The notes under the pieces are model-generated. The model was not told the origin of the DNA. It searched no databases and saw only the letters and a list, made by a program, of their open reading frames with translations. Positions 42,458-50,660 of a stretch of DNA of 64,000 nt are shown here, piece after piece. The DNA comes from Bacteroidales bacterium. Lineage in GTDB: Bacteria; Bacteroidota; Bacteroidia; Bacteroidales; F082. The stretch spans positions 1 to 64,000 of the forward strand of contig JAEEQP010000002.1 in assembly GCA_016285355.1 (NCBI GenBank). Direction: 5' to 3'. Each line of letters starts with the position of its first letter. The first letter of the stretch is position 1. The translations under genes and the position numbers were made by a program.

Positions 42458-44109
42458 AACGATTCGGTATAGTTTTGTTTGTGCTGTTTGCGCTTGTTTC
42501 GATGGGCTTTTCCCAGCATCCAAAAAAAGCGGTGAAGGCGTATGAGGCTGCAGAGGAGGCATTTCTGAAACGAGACTACCAAAAAGCACATGAACAAGTG
42601 CTGAAAGCCATAGTTGCTGACCCTAACTATGCCGAAGCATGGCTTTTGGAAGGCGAAATAGGCATGGAGACCAAGGATTATGATTTGGCTATGATTGGCT
42701 ACCAGAATGCTTTGGCGACTGATTCCATGTTGTTTCCTCCGGCGGCCATCACTTTGGCAAGGCTGTATGACGAAAGAGGCGACTATCAGCGAGAAGCCGT
42801 GTTATTGAATTGGTACAAGAAAAGGGCCAGTGGTAACGTGTTCAATGACAATACTGTAGATGAATTATTGGCTCAGGCCACTTTTCGGGATGATGCAATG
42901 AGGCATCCCAAGAATATCGACCTTGAGAATTTGGGTAAGACCATTAATGCTGAGAGCGACGAATATGTTAACATGCTGTCGTTTGACGGCTCAACACTGC
43001 TTTTCACCCGCAAAATGCCTTCAGAGAACAGCTATCAAAAGGAGTCCCTTTTTGTTTCTCAGTGGGATGGTGAGCAATGGCATGAGTCTCAGTTGCTTGC
43101 CTTTGCAGATTTCCCTGAAGATGTCGACCCGGGAGCGGCTTTCATCTCCGCCGACGGCAAGAAGCTTTATCTGACAGGTTGCGGCTGGCAACGCGACAGC
43201 AGTTGTGACCTCTATGTCTCCGAATGGGCTGATGGACGATGGCCTATGCCTCGTCGCCTCTCAGAAAGCATCAATACAAGAAGTTGGGAATCACAGCCTT
43301 GTGTGAGCAGCGATGGCAAGGAGTTGTACTTTGTGTCGCGACGCAATGGCAATGCTGACATTTATCGTTGTTGGCGCAATGCTGACGGCACTTGGGGCGA
43401 GCCACAGAACCTGGGTACACCTATTAATACTAAAGGCACCGAAATGGCACCTTTCCTGCATCCCGATGGCAAGACTTTGTATTTCTCGTCCGATAATCAC
43501 CTTGGCATGGGCGGTTTCGACTTGTTTATGAGTCGCAGGGACGAAAAAGGCCAATGGCAAACACCTGTCAATTTAGGCTTTCCCATCAACACTAAAGGTG
43601 ACGAAATTAACTTTTTCGTGGCCGCTGATGGCAAGAAGGCCTTCATCTCTTCGCAGCGTGAGGGCGGCAAAGGCGGCTACGACATCTATACCTTCGAGTT
43701 GCCCGAAGAAATCCGTTCTGATTCAGCCAACTACCTCTCCAACGTGGATGTAGTTGAGCTTTCTGTCGGCGATGCGGTTGTCCTGCAAAACATTCAGTTT
43801 GAATACAACAGCGCGGCCTTGACCGAAGATTCACAATCGGGCATACAGATGTTGACGGACTTCCTTCGCCGCAATCCCGAATTGAAGGTGGAATTAGCGG
43901 GACATACCGACGATGTGGGTGGTGCTGCGTACAACTTGAGGCTCTCGTCGGACCGTGCAGAAGTGGTTCGGAACGCTTTGATTGACGAGGGTATAGAAGC
44001 ATCTCGCTTGACAGCGAAAGGTTATGGCGCAACAAAACCCTTGATGCCCAACGACAGCGAGGAGCATCGCGCTATGAATAGACGTACAGAAATGATAATA
44101 ATTGATTGA
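42454..44109 (+). CDS. PorE-like TPR/PD40/OmpA family protein
   Basis: The GTG at 42454 overlaps the previous stop (GTGA) and gives 551 residues. Order of domains: signal peptide (about 1-21), TPR-like helices (about 25-125, YEAAEEAFLKRDYQKAHEQV), PD40/WD40-like propeller repeats (about 155-430, for example CVSSDGKELYFVSRRNGNAD and FLHPDGKTLYFSSDNHLGMG), and a C-terminal OmpA peptidoglycan-binding domain (about 445-551, ELAGHTDDVGGAAYNLRLSS). This is close to PorE (PG1058), which anchors T9SS to peptidoglycan. PorE, as I recall, is a lipoprotein with an extra carboxypeptidase-regulatory-like domain. Here there is no lipobox and little room for that domain, so I name it PorE-like only. Confidence 0.82.
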   Translation: MKRFGIVLFVLFALVSMGFSQHPKKAVKAYEAAEEAFLKRDYQKAHEQVLKAIVADPNYAEAWLLEGEIGMETKDYDLAMIGYQNALATDSMLFPPAAITLARLYDERGDYQREAVLLNWYKKRASGNVFNDNTVDELLAQATFRDDAMRHPKNIDLENLGKTINAESDEYVNMLSFDGSTLLFTRKMPSENSYQKESLFVSQWDGEQWHESQLLAFADFPEDVDPGAAFISADGKKLYLTGCGWQRDSSCDLYVSEWADGRWPMPRRLSESINTRSWESQPCVSSDGKELYFVSRRNGNADIYRCWRNADGTWGEPQNLGTPINTKGTEMAPFLHPDGKTLYFSSDNHLGMGGFDLFMSRRDEKGQWQTPVNLGFPINTKGDEINFFVAADGKKAFISSQREGGKGGYDIYTFELPEEIRSDSANYLSNVDVVELSVGDAVVLQNIQFEYNSAALTEDSQSGIQMLTDFLRRNPELKVELAGHTDDVGGAAYNLRLSSDRAEVVRNALIDEGIEASRLTAKGYGATKPLMPNDSEEHRAMNRRTEMIIID

Positions 44110-44111
44110 AT

Positions 44112-44849
44112 ATGAAAAAATTGTTTTTGATTTTGACGATGGCTATGATGATTATGATGTCATCATGCGTGAAACCTGAAGATCCTACTGTAGAACCCAC
44201 GGAGATTCATTTCTCGATTTTGGGCGACAGCTATTCCACTTTTGAGGGCTATGTGGATCCTGAAACCAACGATGTTTGGTCAAATTATTCCAACATTGGA
44301 GTGACCGCCGTCGAACAAATGTGGTGGTTTAAAGTGGCCAATGAAATGGAGTGGCTATTAGAGAAAAACAACTCATTTTCAGGCTCTTTGATATGCAACT
44401 ACGAAGGCTTTGAGAGTGGGAGCTACTATGGCATGAATTCTTTCCTTCGTCGCATGAATAACCTCGGTAATCCCGATGTGATTTTCATCCTTGGCGGCAC
44501 CAACGATGTCTGGCAAGATGCTCCCTTTGGCGATTATGTGTATTCCGATTGGACTGAAGAACATCTCTGTTTCTACCGTCCCGCTTTGGCATACCTGCTC
44601 GACAATGTGAAACGTCTTTATCCCAATGCCAAACTCTATGTCCTTCTTGAGACCGACCCCTGTCCAGGCGGCATCGAAGAGGAGACGCGGCTGAATCTCA
44701 TTGAATCGACGCATGTCATCTCCAACCACTATGGTGTGGATTGCATTGATTTAGACATTCATAAGTCGTGGTGGCATCCAGATGAAAACGGTCAAAAGAA
44801 CATTGCTGATCAAGTGTTGGAGGTGCTTACCGCCGACTTCAATGTCTAA
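44112..44849 (+). CDS. SGNH/GDSL-type hydrolase lipoprotein
   Basis: I take the ATG at 44112 (245 residues) over the TTG two codons earlier. The signal ends MMSSC (C19), a lipobox. SGNH blocks are visible: FSILGDSYSTFEG (block I Ser), FILGGTNDVW (block III Asn), and HPDENGQ (block V His) near the C-terminus. Such proteins hydrolyse acyl or acetyl esters of carbohydrates or lipids. The substrate is unknown. It follows the PorE-like gene with 2 bases between stop and start, as the last gene of a three-gene operon, and overlaps the convergent rhomboid gene. Confidence 0.82.
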   Translation: MKKLFLILTMAMMIMMSSCVKPEDPTVEPTEIHFSILGDSYSTFEGYVDPETNDVWSNYSNIGVTAVEQMWWFKVANEMEWLLEKNNSFSGSLICNYEGFESGSYYGMNSFLRRMNNLGNPDVIFILGGTNDVWQDAPFGDYVYSDWTEEHLCFYRPALAYLLDNVKRLYPNAKLYVLLETDPCPGGIEEETRLNLIESTHVISNHYGVDCIDLDIHKSWWHPDENGQKNIADQVLEVLTADFNV

Positions 44850-45582
44850 AGTGGTATCGCACGGTCAGTTCGTCGTTTGAGGGTGTAGGTACATCCCAAT
44901 AAGGTTTTTCTTCGGTTTCCTCGTTCGTCGAAGCAGGCCCCTGAGCCTGTCGAAGGGTTGTCCCTTCATCTTCGTCCTCTTCTTCCCAATGGTACACCTC
45001 TTTTTGAGGCCCTTCCTTCCGTAAAAACAAAGCCAACAGCACACCGATGATGGCACCGCTGAGGTGGCCTTCCCAAGAAATGTTTTGCGGAATGGCCAAG
45101 GCGGGTATCATGCCCCAGATGAAGCTACCGTAGAGAAACACCATGATGAGCGCGATGACAATGAGCATCCGGTTGCCACGGATGAAACCGCTCGTGATGA
45201 GGAAGAGGTTCAGGCCGTAGACGAGCGCACTTGCACCGATGTGGACGGAATGGGGATTGCCGATGCCCCAAGTGAGCAACCCGCTGGCCAAATAGGTGAT
45301 GAGCATAACGCGGTTGGCAAGGGTGGGGTAGCAGTAGTACAAGGCCGTACCCAAAACGAGGATGGGCACCGTGTTCGACAGCAGATGTTCCCAACTGCCA
45401 TGCAAAAAAGGTAGGGTGAAGATACCGATAAGGCCTTTCGGGCTGTGCGGCACCACGCCCCATGAGCCCAAATCGATGCCGAAAGACACCTCGATGATTT
45501 TCACCAACCACATCAAGGCGACGAGAATGAGCGGGATGATGAGGCTGCCCAGAAACTTCTTTCTCTCTGCTTTATTGTCCAT
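44839..45582 (-). CDS. Rhomboid-family intramembrane serine protease
   Basis: The 247-residue protein has six membrane segments with the rhomboid features HGSWEHLLSN (61-70), the catalytic serine in HIGASALVYG (S118), and the catalytic histidine in WEGHLSGAIIG (H173). It cleaves membrane proteins within or near the bilayer; clients are unknown. The cytoplasmic C-terminal tail (about 190-247) is acidic and contains LRQAQGP (210-216), encoded by a dispersed palindromic repeat at 44939-44957. The tail is not part of the fold, which explains why the insertion is tolerated. Confidence 0.92.
   Translation of the reverse strand: MDNKAERKKFLGSLIIPLILVALMWLVKIIEVSFGIDLGSWGVVPHSPKGLIGIFTLPFLHGSWEHLLSNTVPILVLGTALYYCYPTLANRVMLITYLASGLLTWGIGNPHSVHIGASALVYGLNLFLITSGFIRGNRMLIVIALIMVFLYGSFIWGMIPALAIPQNISWEGHLSGAIIGVLLALFLRKEGPQKEVYHWEEEDEDEGTTLRQAQGPASTNEETEEKPYWDVPTPSNDELTVRYHFRH
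44939..44957. repeat. LRQAQGP-coding repeat (CCCTGAGCCTGTCGAAGGG)
   Basis: This 19-base imperfect palindrome is the core of a repeat widespread in several bacterial phyla, recognised by recall. Here it lies in frame within the rhomboid gene. Confidence 0.7.
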
Positions 45583-45640
45583 GTCCTCGGCTTTATCAAG
45601 AATCGTTCCGCTGCAAAGGTCGGAAAAAATGGCAGATGAT

Positions 45641-47464
45641 TCAGTTGATTACGACGAACTTTCGGGTTACATCGCCAACCCTTAGGATGTATATGCCCGA
45701 CGGCAAGTGAATTGGCACCACAATCTCAAATTCCCCGACACCAAAAGTCTGTTCCATGCTCCAACGCACTCTTCCGTTGAGGTCGATGATTTGAATGGTG
45801 GTCAATGCCGTCTTGTCGAAATGTGTTTGGATGCGAATCTCACTTTGGGCAGGCAAGGGGGACAGCGCATCAATCGTAATGTTGTAGTCGTCAGAAAGAT
45901 AGTGGTCGTGCATCTGCTCCGAAACATACTTTCCCCTTAGTGACAGGAACGCGTCGATGCCGTCTATATGTTGCTCCCAAAGATGTTTGCTTTCAGGATT
46001 ATGGAAACGGTCCACTTGGTTGGGGATTTCTCCTTCCAGCGTCTCAAAAGCCTTGTCTTTCAATGGTTTTGTCGTTTCGTAGGCAAATGCGGAATGAAGG
46101 AGCTGGTTGAAACGGTTGATGAAGTTCACCTTGAATGATTCGTTTTCCAACAGCTTCCTGAGGAACAAGGTTGATCTGGAACTTGCCGGATAGCCGTTTG
46201 GTCCATCGTAGGTCGCATTGGCGAAGGCATCGAATTCCTTTTGGATTAGGCCGATGTCGCCGTCAAAGAAAATCCAGCGCCAAGGGCCGTCGCCTTCTTG
46301 CCAGCAGCGCATGTTGTTGGCGGGCCAGTCGAGGTTGGCGGTGAAGATTTCAAATATTTGGTAGTCAATGAAGTTGCTGATGTCCATGCGACTTTCTACA
46401 TAGGCGTACGCTTCGGGGTCGGTCAGGTCGTTGTTGGCGATGAAGTCGTAGAGTTCAAGGAAATTGGTGTTGTTTCCTGCCTCACAGGTTCCATGCCAGT
46501 CTTCAATGAGGTTGACCTCGTCGATGTCGACATGGCAATGGTCTTCCAAGTAACGCTCGTCGGGTTTTTCGTGGATGTAATAGATGCCCCAATACTCTCC
46601 GTTGAGATAGAGCACCACAGGGCGTGAGGCTACCGTTTCAAGATTCAAGCGGGCAGCAATTTGGTTGCTGATATAGTCGTTTATTCCCGAATAGGTCCAT
46701 GACGATGTGAAAGGTTTGAGTATCAGATGCTTGAAGCTGCTGTCGGGGATGGTTTCGAAGAATTGGTGCTTGAAGCGTTTCTTGCCATATTCGTTGCGGG
46801 CATAGATTTTCACGCACTTTTGCTGTAGCTTGCGTCCGTTGCCTCCGTGTGTCCTCAGTCCAGCCTTCTGGTTGACGCCTGTATTGTCCAACTCGTAGAA
46901 CTCGAAGTTGACGGGTCTTTCCCATTCCCTTCCGGTCAGATAATAATTGCCTGTCTCGCCGGGATTTGATGGGTCAAATGAAGCACCGGGAACGAATATG
47001 CCTCGGTCATAATCATACAAATCCAAGGAATCGGCGCAAATGGAAACTGCGGGCAAACCATGTGCGTCACAGCCGATTGACTTGATGAGATAGGTGTTTG
47101 TGGCGACTTTGCCGATGCGGTTGCCTGCTTCGTCGAACACCGCCGCCCTGATGACAATGCACTTTTTGACCGATTCGGGCTGAAACCAAAGCTCGTCGGG
47201 GCAATTGTGTATGGTGTAGATGTCAGACCGCGAATAAAGACTTTCGTCCAAAAGCAAAGGCTCCTGATAGATAGGGTCATTTGCCGTGGGCGTGTTTCCG
47301 TTGGTGGTATAATGAATGACCTTGCCGTGCTGGTCGCACGACAAGGTCAATTCAAAGGGTTCTTCGTAAAACCCGCCGTTGATTGAAAATGTCACCTCTT
47401 GTGCCTTTGCCGAAGCCAGACACAACAACAGGATTGTCGTCAGGAGGTGACGCAAACGAATCAT
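45641..47464 (-). CDS. CotH kinase family protein with T9SS-type C-terminus
   Basis: The 607-residue secreted protein has a signal peptide (cut near AKAQ) and a chitobiase-C-terminal-like beta domain (about 25-110, FELTLSCDQHGKVIHYTTNG). It then has a CotH kinase domain (about 160-520) with RTHGGNGRKLQQKC, YINEYWG-like LYLNGEYWGIYYIHEKPDE, and WRWIFFDGDIGL. CotH is an atypical protein kinase of spore coats; secreted bacterial homologues are of unclear target. The C-terminus (LSPLPAQSEIRIQ to LPSGIYILRVG) is a T9SS-type sorting domain. The stop overlaps the gcvT start region by 4 bases in the same operon direction. Confidence 0.87.
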   Translation of the reverse strand: MIRLRHLLTTILLLCLASAKAQEVTFSINGGFYEEPFELTLSCDQHGKVIHYTTNGNTPTANDPIYQEPLLLDESLYSRSDIYTIHNCPDELWFQPESVKKCIVIRAAVFDEAGNRIGKVATNTYLIKSIGCDAHGLPAVSICADSLDLYDYDRGIFVPGASFDPSNPGETGNYYLTGREWERPVNFEFYELDNTGVNQKAGLRTHGGNGRKLQQKCVKIYARNEYGKKRFKHQFFETIPDSSFKHLILKPFTSSWTYSGINDYISNQIAARLNLETVASRPVVLYLNGEYWGIYYIHEKPDERYLEDHCHVDIDEVNLIEDWHGTCEAGNNTNFLELYDFIANNDLTDPEAYAYVESRMDISNFIDYQIFEIFTANLDWPANNMRCWQEGDGPWRWIFFDGDIGLIQKEFDAFANATYDGPNGYPASSRSTLFLRKLLENESFKVNFINRFNQLLHSAFAYETTKPLKDKAFETLEGEIPNQVDRFHNPESKHLWEQHIDGIDAFLSLRGKYVSEQMHDHYLSDDYNITIDALSPLPAQSEIRIQTHFDKTALTTIQIIDLNGRVRWSMEQTFGVGEFEIVVPIHLPSGIYILRVGDVTRKFVVIN

Positions 47465-48576
47465 GGCAGGAACGGCATCTTGACCACCACGGCCTTGATG
47501 AGCTTGTTGCGGATCTTGATGAAGATTTCGGTGTCCTTCTTGCTGAAGGCTTTCTTCACCAAAGCGGTGCCGATGTTCTTGCCGGTGGAAGGTGAGGGAC
47601 TACCTGAACGCACCATACCGATACAGTTGCCTTCGGCATCGCACACTTCGTAACCATTACGCGGAATGCCGCGGTCAATCATCTCGAAGCCGACAATCTT
47701 CTGGCTCACGCCATTGGCTTTCTGTGCGGCGAAGATTTCGCGGTTGAGGAAGTCGTTGCCGTCGACGAACTTGGTAATCCAACCGAGACCAGCCTCGATG
47801 GGGCTGATGGTGTCGTCGATTTCGTGACCGTAGAGGCAGAAGCCTTTCTCAAGACGGAGGGTGTCGCGGCAGCCCAGACCTGCGGGCATGATGCCGAACT
47901 CCTTGCCAGCCTCAAAGACGGCATCCCAAACCTGCTTGGCGTAGGCGACAGGAATGTAAATCTCGCAGCCACCCGAACCAGTGTAACCAGTTGTTGAGAA
48001 GATGATGTTGTCGACGCCAGCAAAGTTGATGATTTGGAAGGTGTAATATTCCATGTCCACCACGTTGGCCTTGGTGAGCTTCTGCATGGCTTTCAGGGCG
48101 TTGGGGCCTTGCACGGCCAGCTGAGCCCATTCTTCGCTCTCGTTCTTGAAGTCTTCACCGAGGGTCATGCCGAACTTCTCGGCAATCTGGCTCATCCAAG
48201 CCCAGTCCTTGTCGATGTTGGCGGCATTGGGCACCATGAAATAGTGGTCGTCGGCGATGCGATAGACGAGCATGTCGTCCACGATACCGCCCTTACCGTT
48301 CGGCAGGCAGGTGTATTGCACTTTGCCGTCGCTCAAAGCGGCCACATCGTTGACGGTGCAATATTGCATGAACTGCTTGGCCATGGGGCCTTTGGCGCGG
48401 AACTCGCCCATGTGGCTCACGTCGAACACGCCGACGTTGTTACGGACGTTGTTGTGCTCTTCGACGAGACCGGTGTATTGGATCGGCATGTCGTAACCGG
48501 CAAATTCAGCCATTTTGGCACCCAGGTCGTGATGGATCTGGTTGTAAGGGGTTTTCTTTAATTCGATGTTTTCCAT
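47461..48576 (-). CDS. gcvT: Glycine cleavage system aminomethyltransferase GcvT
   Basis: GcvT (T protein) releases ammonia from aminomethyl-lipoyl-H protein and makes 5,10-methylene-THF. The 371-residue protein begins LKKTPYNQIHHDLGAKMAEF and has the diagnostic VGVFDVSHMGEFRAKG, YTGSGGCEIYIP and GLGCRDTLRLEKGFCLYGHE segments, followed by the C-terminal barrel (GSPSPSTGKNIGTALVKKAF). It is upstream of and overlaps the CotH gene, an apparently functionally unrelated pair. Its C1 product links to FolD at 38.5 kb. Heptamer repeats precede the start. Confidence 0.96.
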   Translation of the reverse strand: MENIELKKTPYNQIHHDLGAKMAEFAGYDMPIQYTGLVEEHNNVRNNVGVFDVSHMGEFRAKGPMAKQFMQYCTVNDVAALSDGKVQYTCLPNGKGGIVDDMLVYRIADDHYFMVPNAANIDKDWAWMSQIAEKFGMTLGEDFKNESEEWAQLAVQGPNALKAMQKLTKANVVDMEYYTFQIINFAGVDNIIFSTTGYTGSGGCEIYIPVAYAKQVWDAVFEAGKEFGIMPAGLGCRDTLRLEKGFCLYGHEIDDTISPIEAGLGWITKFVDGNDFLNREIFAAQKANGVSQKIVGFEMIDRGIPRNGYEVCDAEGNCIGMVRSGSPSPSTGKNIGTALVKKAFSKKDTEIFIKIRNKLIKAVVVKMPFLP

Positions 48577-48591
48577 GTGTTTATATTTGGT

Positions 48592-48640
48592 GATTTAAGA
48601 TTTAAGATTCAAAATTCAAAAATTCAACATTCATCATTCT
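48592..48640. repeat. Degenerate GATTTAA/GATTCAA heptamer run upstream of gcvT
   Basis: Seven or so consecutive heptamers (GATTTAA twice, GATTCAA, AATTCAA and drifting versions) lie directly 5' of the gcvT start. Confidence 0.6.
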
Positions 48641-48644
48641 GACT

Positions 48645-49532
48645 TCATCTCTTATTGTCGTGCAGTCCTTTCTTGAATTTGGGACCGAAATTCAAGCGGG
48701 GGTAATTCAGGTTGTAGACGGTCACCTCTTTCGCGGGCTGATTGTTGAATTGGCGCTTCAGCGTGCAACCGTTCGCAGGATTGACCCAATATTGAATGAC
48801 AGAACCGTCTTCCTGTTCGACATAGAATCTCCAGCAGTCGGTGTTGAACGCTTTTTCTTTGCCTACATAGTATTTGGAGAGGTTGCTCTTGTCCGTTACT
48901 TCCTTGTCGAAGGCATTGAGTGCCGGGCAGCCGTCGAAAGGCTCAAACTCCCAGTCCACGTCATCGGTCCAGCCTTGTGCATCAGGGCAGTAGTACCACA
49001 CCTTTCCCGTCCTGATGTTCCAGATACGGTCGAATCCTACGCCATCGTTGAAGGCCTCTTCGTCGCCACATTTAACGTAGGTTTCGTCGAATTGACCCAC
49101 CTGATTACGAAGGGTGATGAAATAGTTGTCAGTAGGAGGGGTGTATTTGTATGTTTCCGTAAAGACTTGTGTCTGAGGTTTTTCTGTTGTCTGAACGTAA
49201 ACAGGCGCTTTTTCTCTCACAGTGACATTTATGGCGGCAGCATTGGTCGAATCGTCTTCACATCTGACTGAGATATAGCTCATGCCTTCTTTCTTGGCGA
49301 TGATTTGGAGACACATTCCTCCTCTCAAAGGCTCGTAGCTTATGTATTCTGGTCTGCTGATTGCGTAGGAAATCGAGTCACATCTTACGGAAGGTCGCCA
49401 CTCGATGGTGTCGCCTATGGAAATGACGGTGTCGTTTGCGAAAAGCTTGCAACCATTCAGTTGCGTTTCTTGAGCCGTCAGCATACCACCGAGGCAAAGA
49501 AACATGATGGTGAATAGTAGTTTTTTCATCAC
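48645..49532 (-). CDS. Secreted protein of unknown function
   Basis: The 295-residue protein has a signal peptide (MMKKLLFTIMFLCLGGMLTA, cut near TAQ). Residues about 25-110 look like an Ig-like beta domain ending AAINVTVREKAPVYV. The rest (about 130-280) is a Trp/Tyr-rich beta domain (ENVWYYCPDAQGW-type text GKVWYYCPDAQGWTDDVD, TDCWRFYVEQEDGSVIQYWV). No family is recognised, and neither a lipobox nor a T9SS tail is seen. A TATTTTTG -7 box lies 21 bases upstream of the start. Confidence 0.65.
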   Translation of the reverse strand: MMKKLLFTIMFLCLGGMLTAQETQLNGCKLFANDTVISIGDTIEWRPSVRCDSISYAISRPEYISYEPLRGGMCLQIIAKKEGMSYISVRCEDDSTNAAAINVTVREKAPVYVQTTEKPQTQVFTETYKYTPPTDNYFITLRNQVGQFDETYVKCGDEEAFNDGVGFDRIWNIRTGKVWYYCPDAQGWTDDVDWEFEPFDGCPALNAFDKEVTDKSNLSKYYVGKEKAFNTDCWRFYVEQEDGSVIQYWVNPANGCTLKRQFNNQPAKEVTVYNLNYPRLNFGPKFKKGLHDNKR

Positions 49533-49553
49533 TGATAAGAGTTAATTTGGACG

Positions 49554-49561
49554 CAAAAATA
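49554..49561 (-). promoter_or_regulatory. -7 box (TATTTTTG) for the gene at 48645-49532
   Basis: CAAAAATA on the plus strand, 21 bases upstream of the start. No clear -33. Confidence 0.5.
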
Positions 49562-49612
49562 CAAAATATCTACATTCTGCGATAATTTCGTTACGAAATC
49601 ATGCATTTAATG

Positions 49613-50038
49613 TCAGCAAACGTGATGTTTTTGGCATTTTGGGCATAGTCCCTTGATGACGAAATTGGCACTTTGCATCAGAAAACCTTCTGGCAACTGC
49701 ATTTCGGGGATAGCGAGGTCTTCGAGGCAGACGGTCTCGCCACAATGTTCGCAATGGAAATGCACGTGCATGTCGTTGTCGACGGCATGGTCGTGGCTGT
49801 GGCAGAGTTCGTAGCGCACCCCTTCGCCGTCTTCAAGCACATGGACGAGGTGTTGTTCCTTGAAAAGCATCAATGTCCGAAAAATCCCCGACTTGTCGAT
49901 GCTGCCGATACGGTCCTCCAATTCGCTCATCGTAAGGGGACGGCGTTCCTCGGCCAAGGCCTTGGCCACGATTATGCGGTTGGCGGTGGGCTTTATATTG
50001 TGCCGCTCGATAAAAGCAATCAGGTCGGAATCATTCAT
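49613..50038 (-). CDS. Fur-family metal-responsive regulator
   Basis: I start at the ATG at 50038 (141 residues, MNDSDLIAFIERHNIKPTAN), which overlaps the HD-gene stop as ATGAATGA. The frame extends upstream but only through that gene. The N-terminal winged helix (about 10-80, PLTMSELEDRIGSIDKSGIF) is followed by a dimerisation domain with many possible metal ligands: LCHSHDH, HVHFHCEHCGET, and GLCPKCQKHHVC with the structural zinc cysteines. This fits Fur/Zur/PerR types; which metal cannot be told. It is the last gene of a four-gene overlapping chain. Confidence 0.9.
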   Translation of the reverse strand: MNDSDLIAFIERHNIKPTANRIIVAKALAEERRPLTMSELEDRIGSIDKSGIFRTLMLFKEQHLVHVLEDGEGVRYELCHSHDHAVDNDMHVHFHCEHCGETVCLEDLAIPEMQLPEGFLMQSANFVIKGLCPKCQKHHVC

Positions 50039-50660
50039 GGTGCTTCGTCTTTTCAAAAGTTTGCTCAAAGGCTTCGCGCGTTTTGCTTTCATCGCGGATG
50101 ATTTGCCGCAGTTGTTCCAACCGAGGTGCGTTGTCCGATTCGGGCAGCCAAAGTTTTAGGTAGCCTGTGTCAGAGTATTTCTCCAATAGGTGTTGGCGAA
50201 AACGTTGGTATTGCCCTTCCTTGTCAAGTTCAGGATGATGGTCGAGGCCGAATTGTAAGGTGCGGCGGATGACTTTTTCGGGCGTGATGAGGCGGTCGGC
50301 TTCGGCTACGATTTTGCCATAAATCGAGCGTGGCTCGTAGCCCGACGAGGCGCGATGGTCTTCAGCGGCCTGTGCCATGGTCTCGATTTGGCCTTCGCTG
50401 AACCAATCGCGTAACTTCTTGTCCTCGCGGATGATGCGCCCTGAGACAAGATGGTGGGTGTCGCGGCCTTCGCAAAGCCCTGTGTCGTGGTAGGCGGCGA
50501 TGGCGTAGACCATGTTCTCGTCCACCTCGTAATGCCCGGCCAAGGATAGACTGCGTGCAATGACTTCCTCGGCGTGGTTGCGTTGGTGGGCCGCGTCGAA
50601 ATGGTCGTAACGAGGAAGGATTTCTCGTTCAACGTATACTATGATAGAAGGATTTACCAT
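50031..50660 (-). CDS. HD-domain hydrolase
   Basis: I choose the ATG at 50660 (209 residues, MVNPSIIVYVEREILPRYDH). Upstream residues of the open frame are a shadow of the preceding gene. HD-type motifs are present: DAAHQRNHAEEVIARSL (His), AIAAYHDTGL (His-Asp), and THHLVSGRIIRED. It probably hydrolyses a nucleotide or phosphoester with a divalent metal; the substrate is unknown. It overlaps the upstream beta-helix gene by 7 bases and the downstream Fur gene by 8, so translation is tightly coupled. Confidence 0.85.
   Translation of the reverse strand: MVNPSIIVYVEREILPRYDHFDAAHQRNHAEEVIARSLSLAGHYEVDENMVYAIAAYHDTGLCEGRDTHHLVSGRIIREDKKLRDWFSEGQIETMAQAAEDHRASSGYEPRSIYGKIVAEADRLITPEKVIRRTLQFGLDHHPELDKEGQYQRFRQHLLEKYSDTGYLKLWLPESDNAPRLEQLRQIIRDESKTREAFEQTFEKTKHHE

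Noticed and set aside
50039..50092. N-terminal extension of the Fur-like frame
   Set aside because: It overlaps the HD gene and precedes the natural Fur start; ATGAATGA overlap coupling favours 50038.
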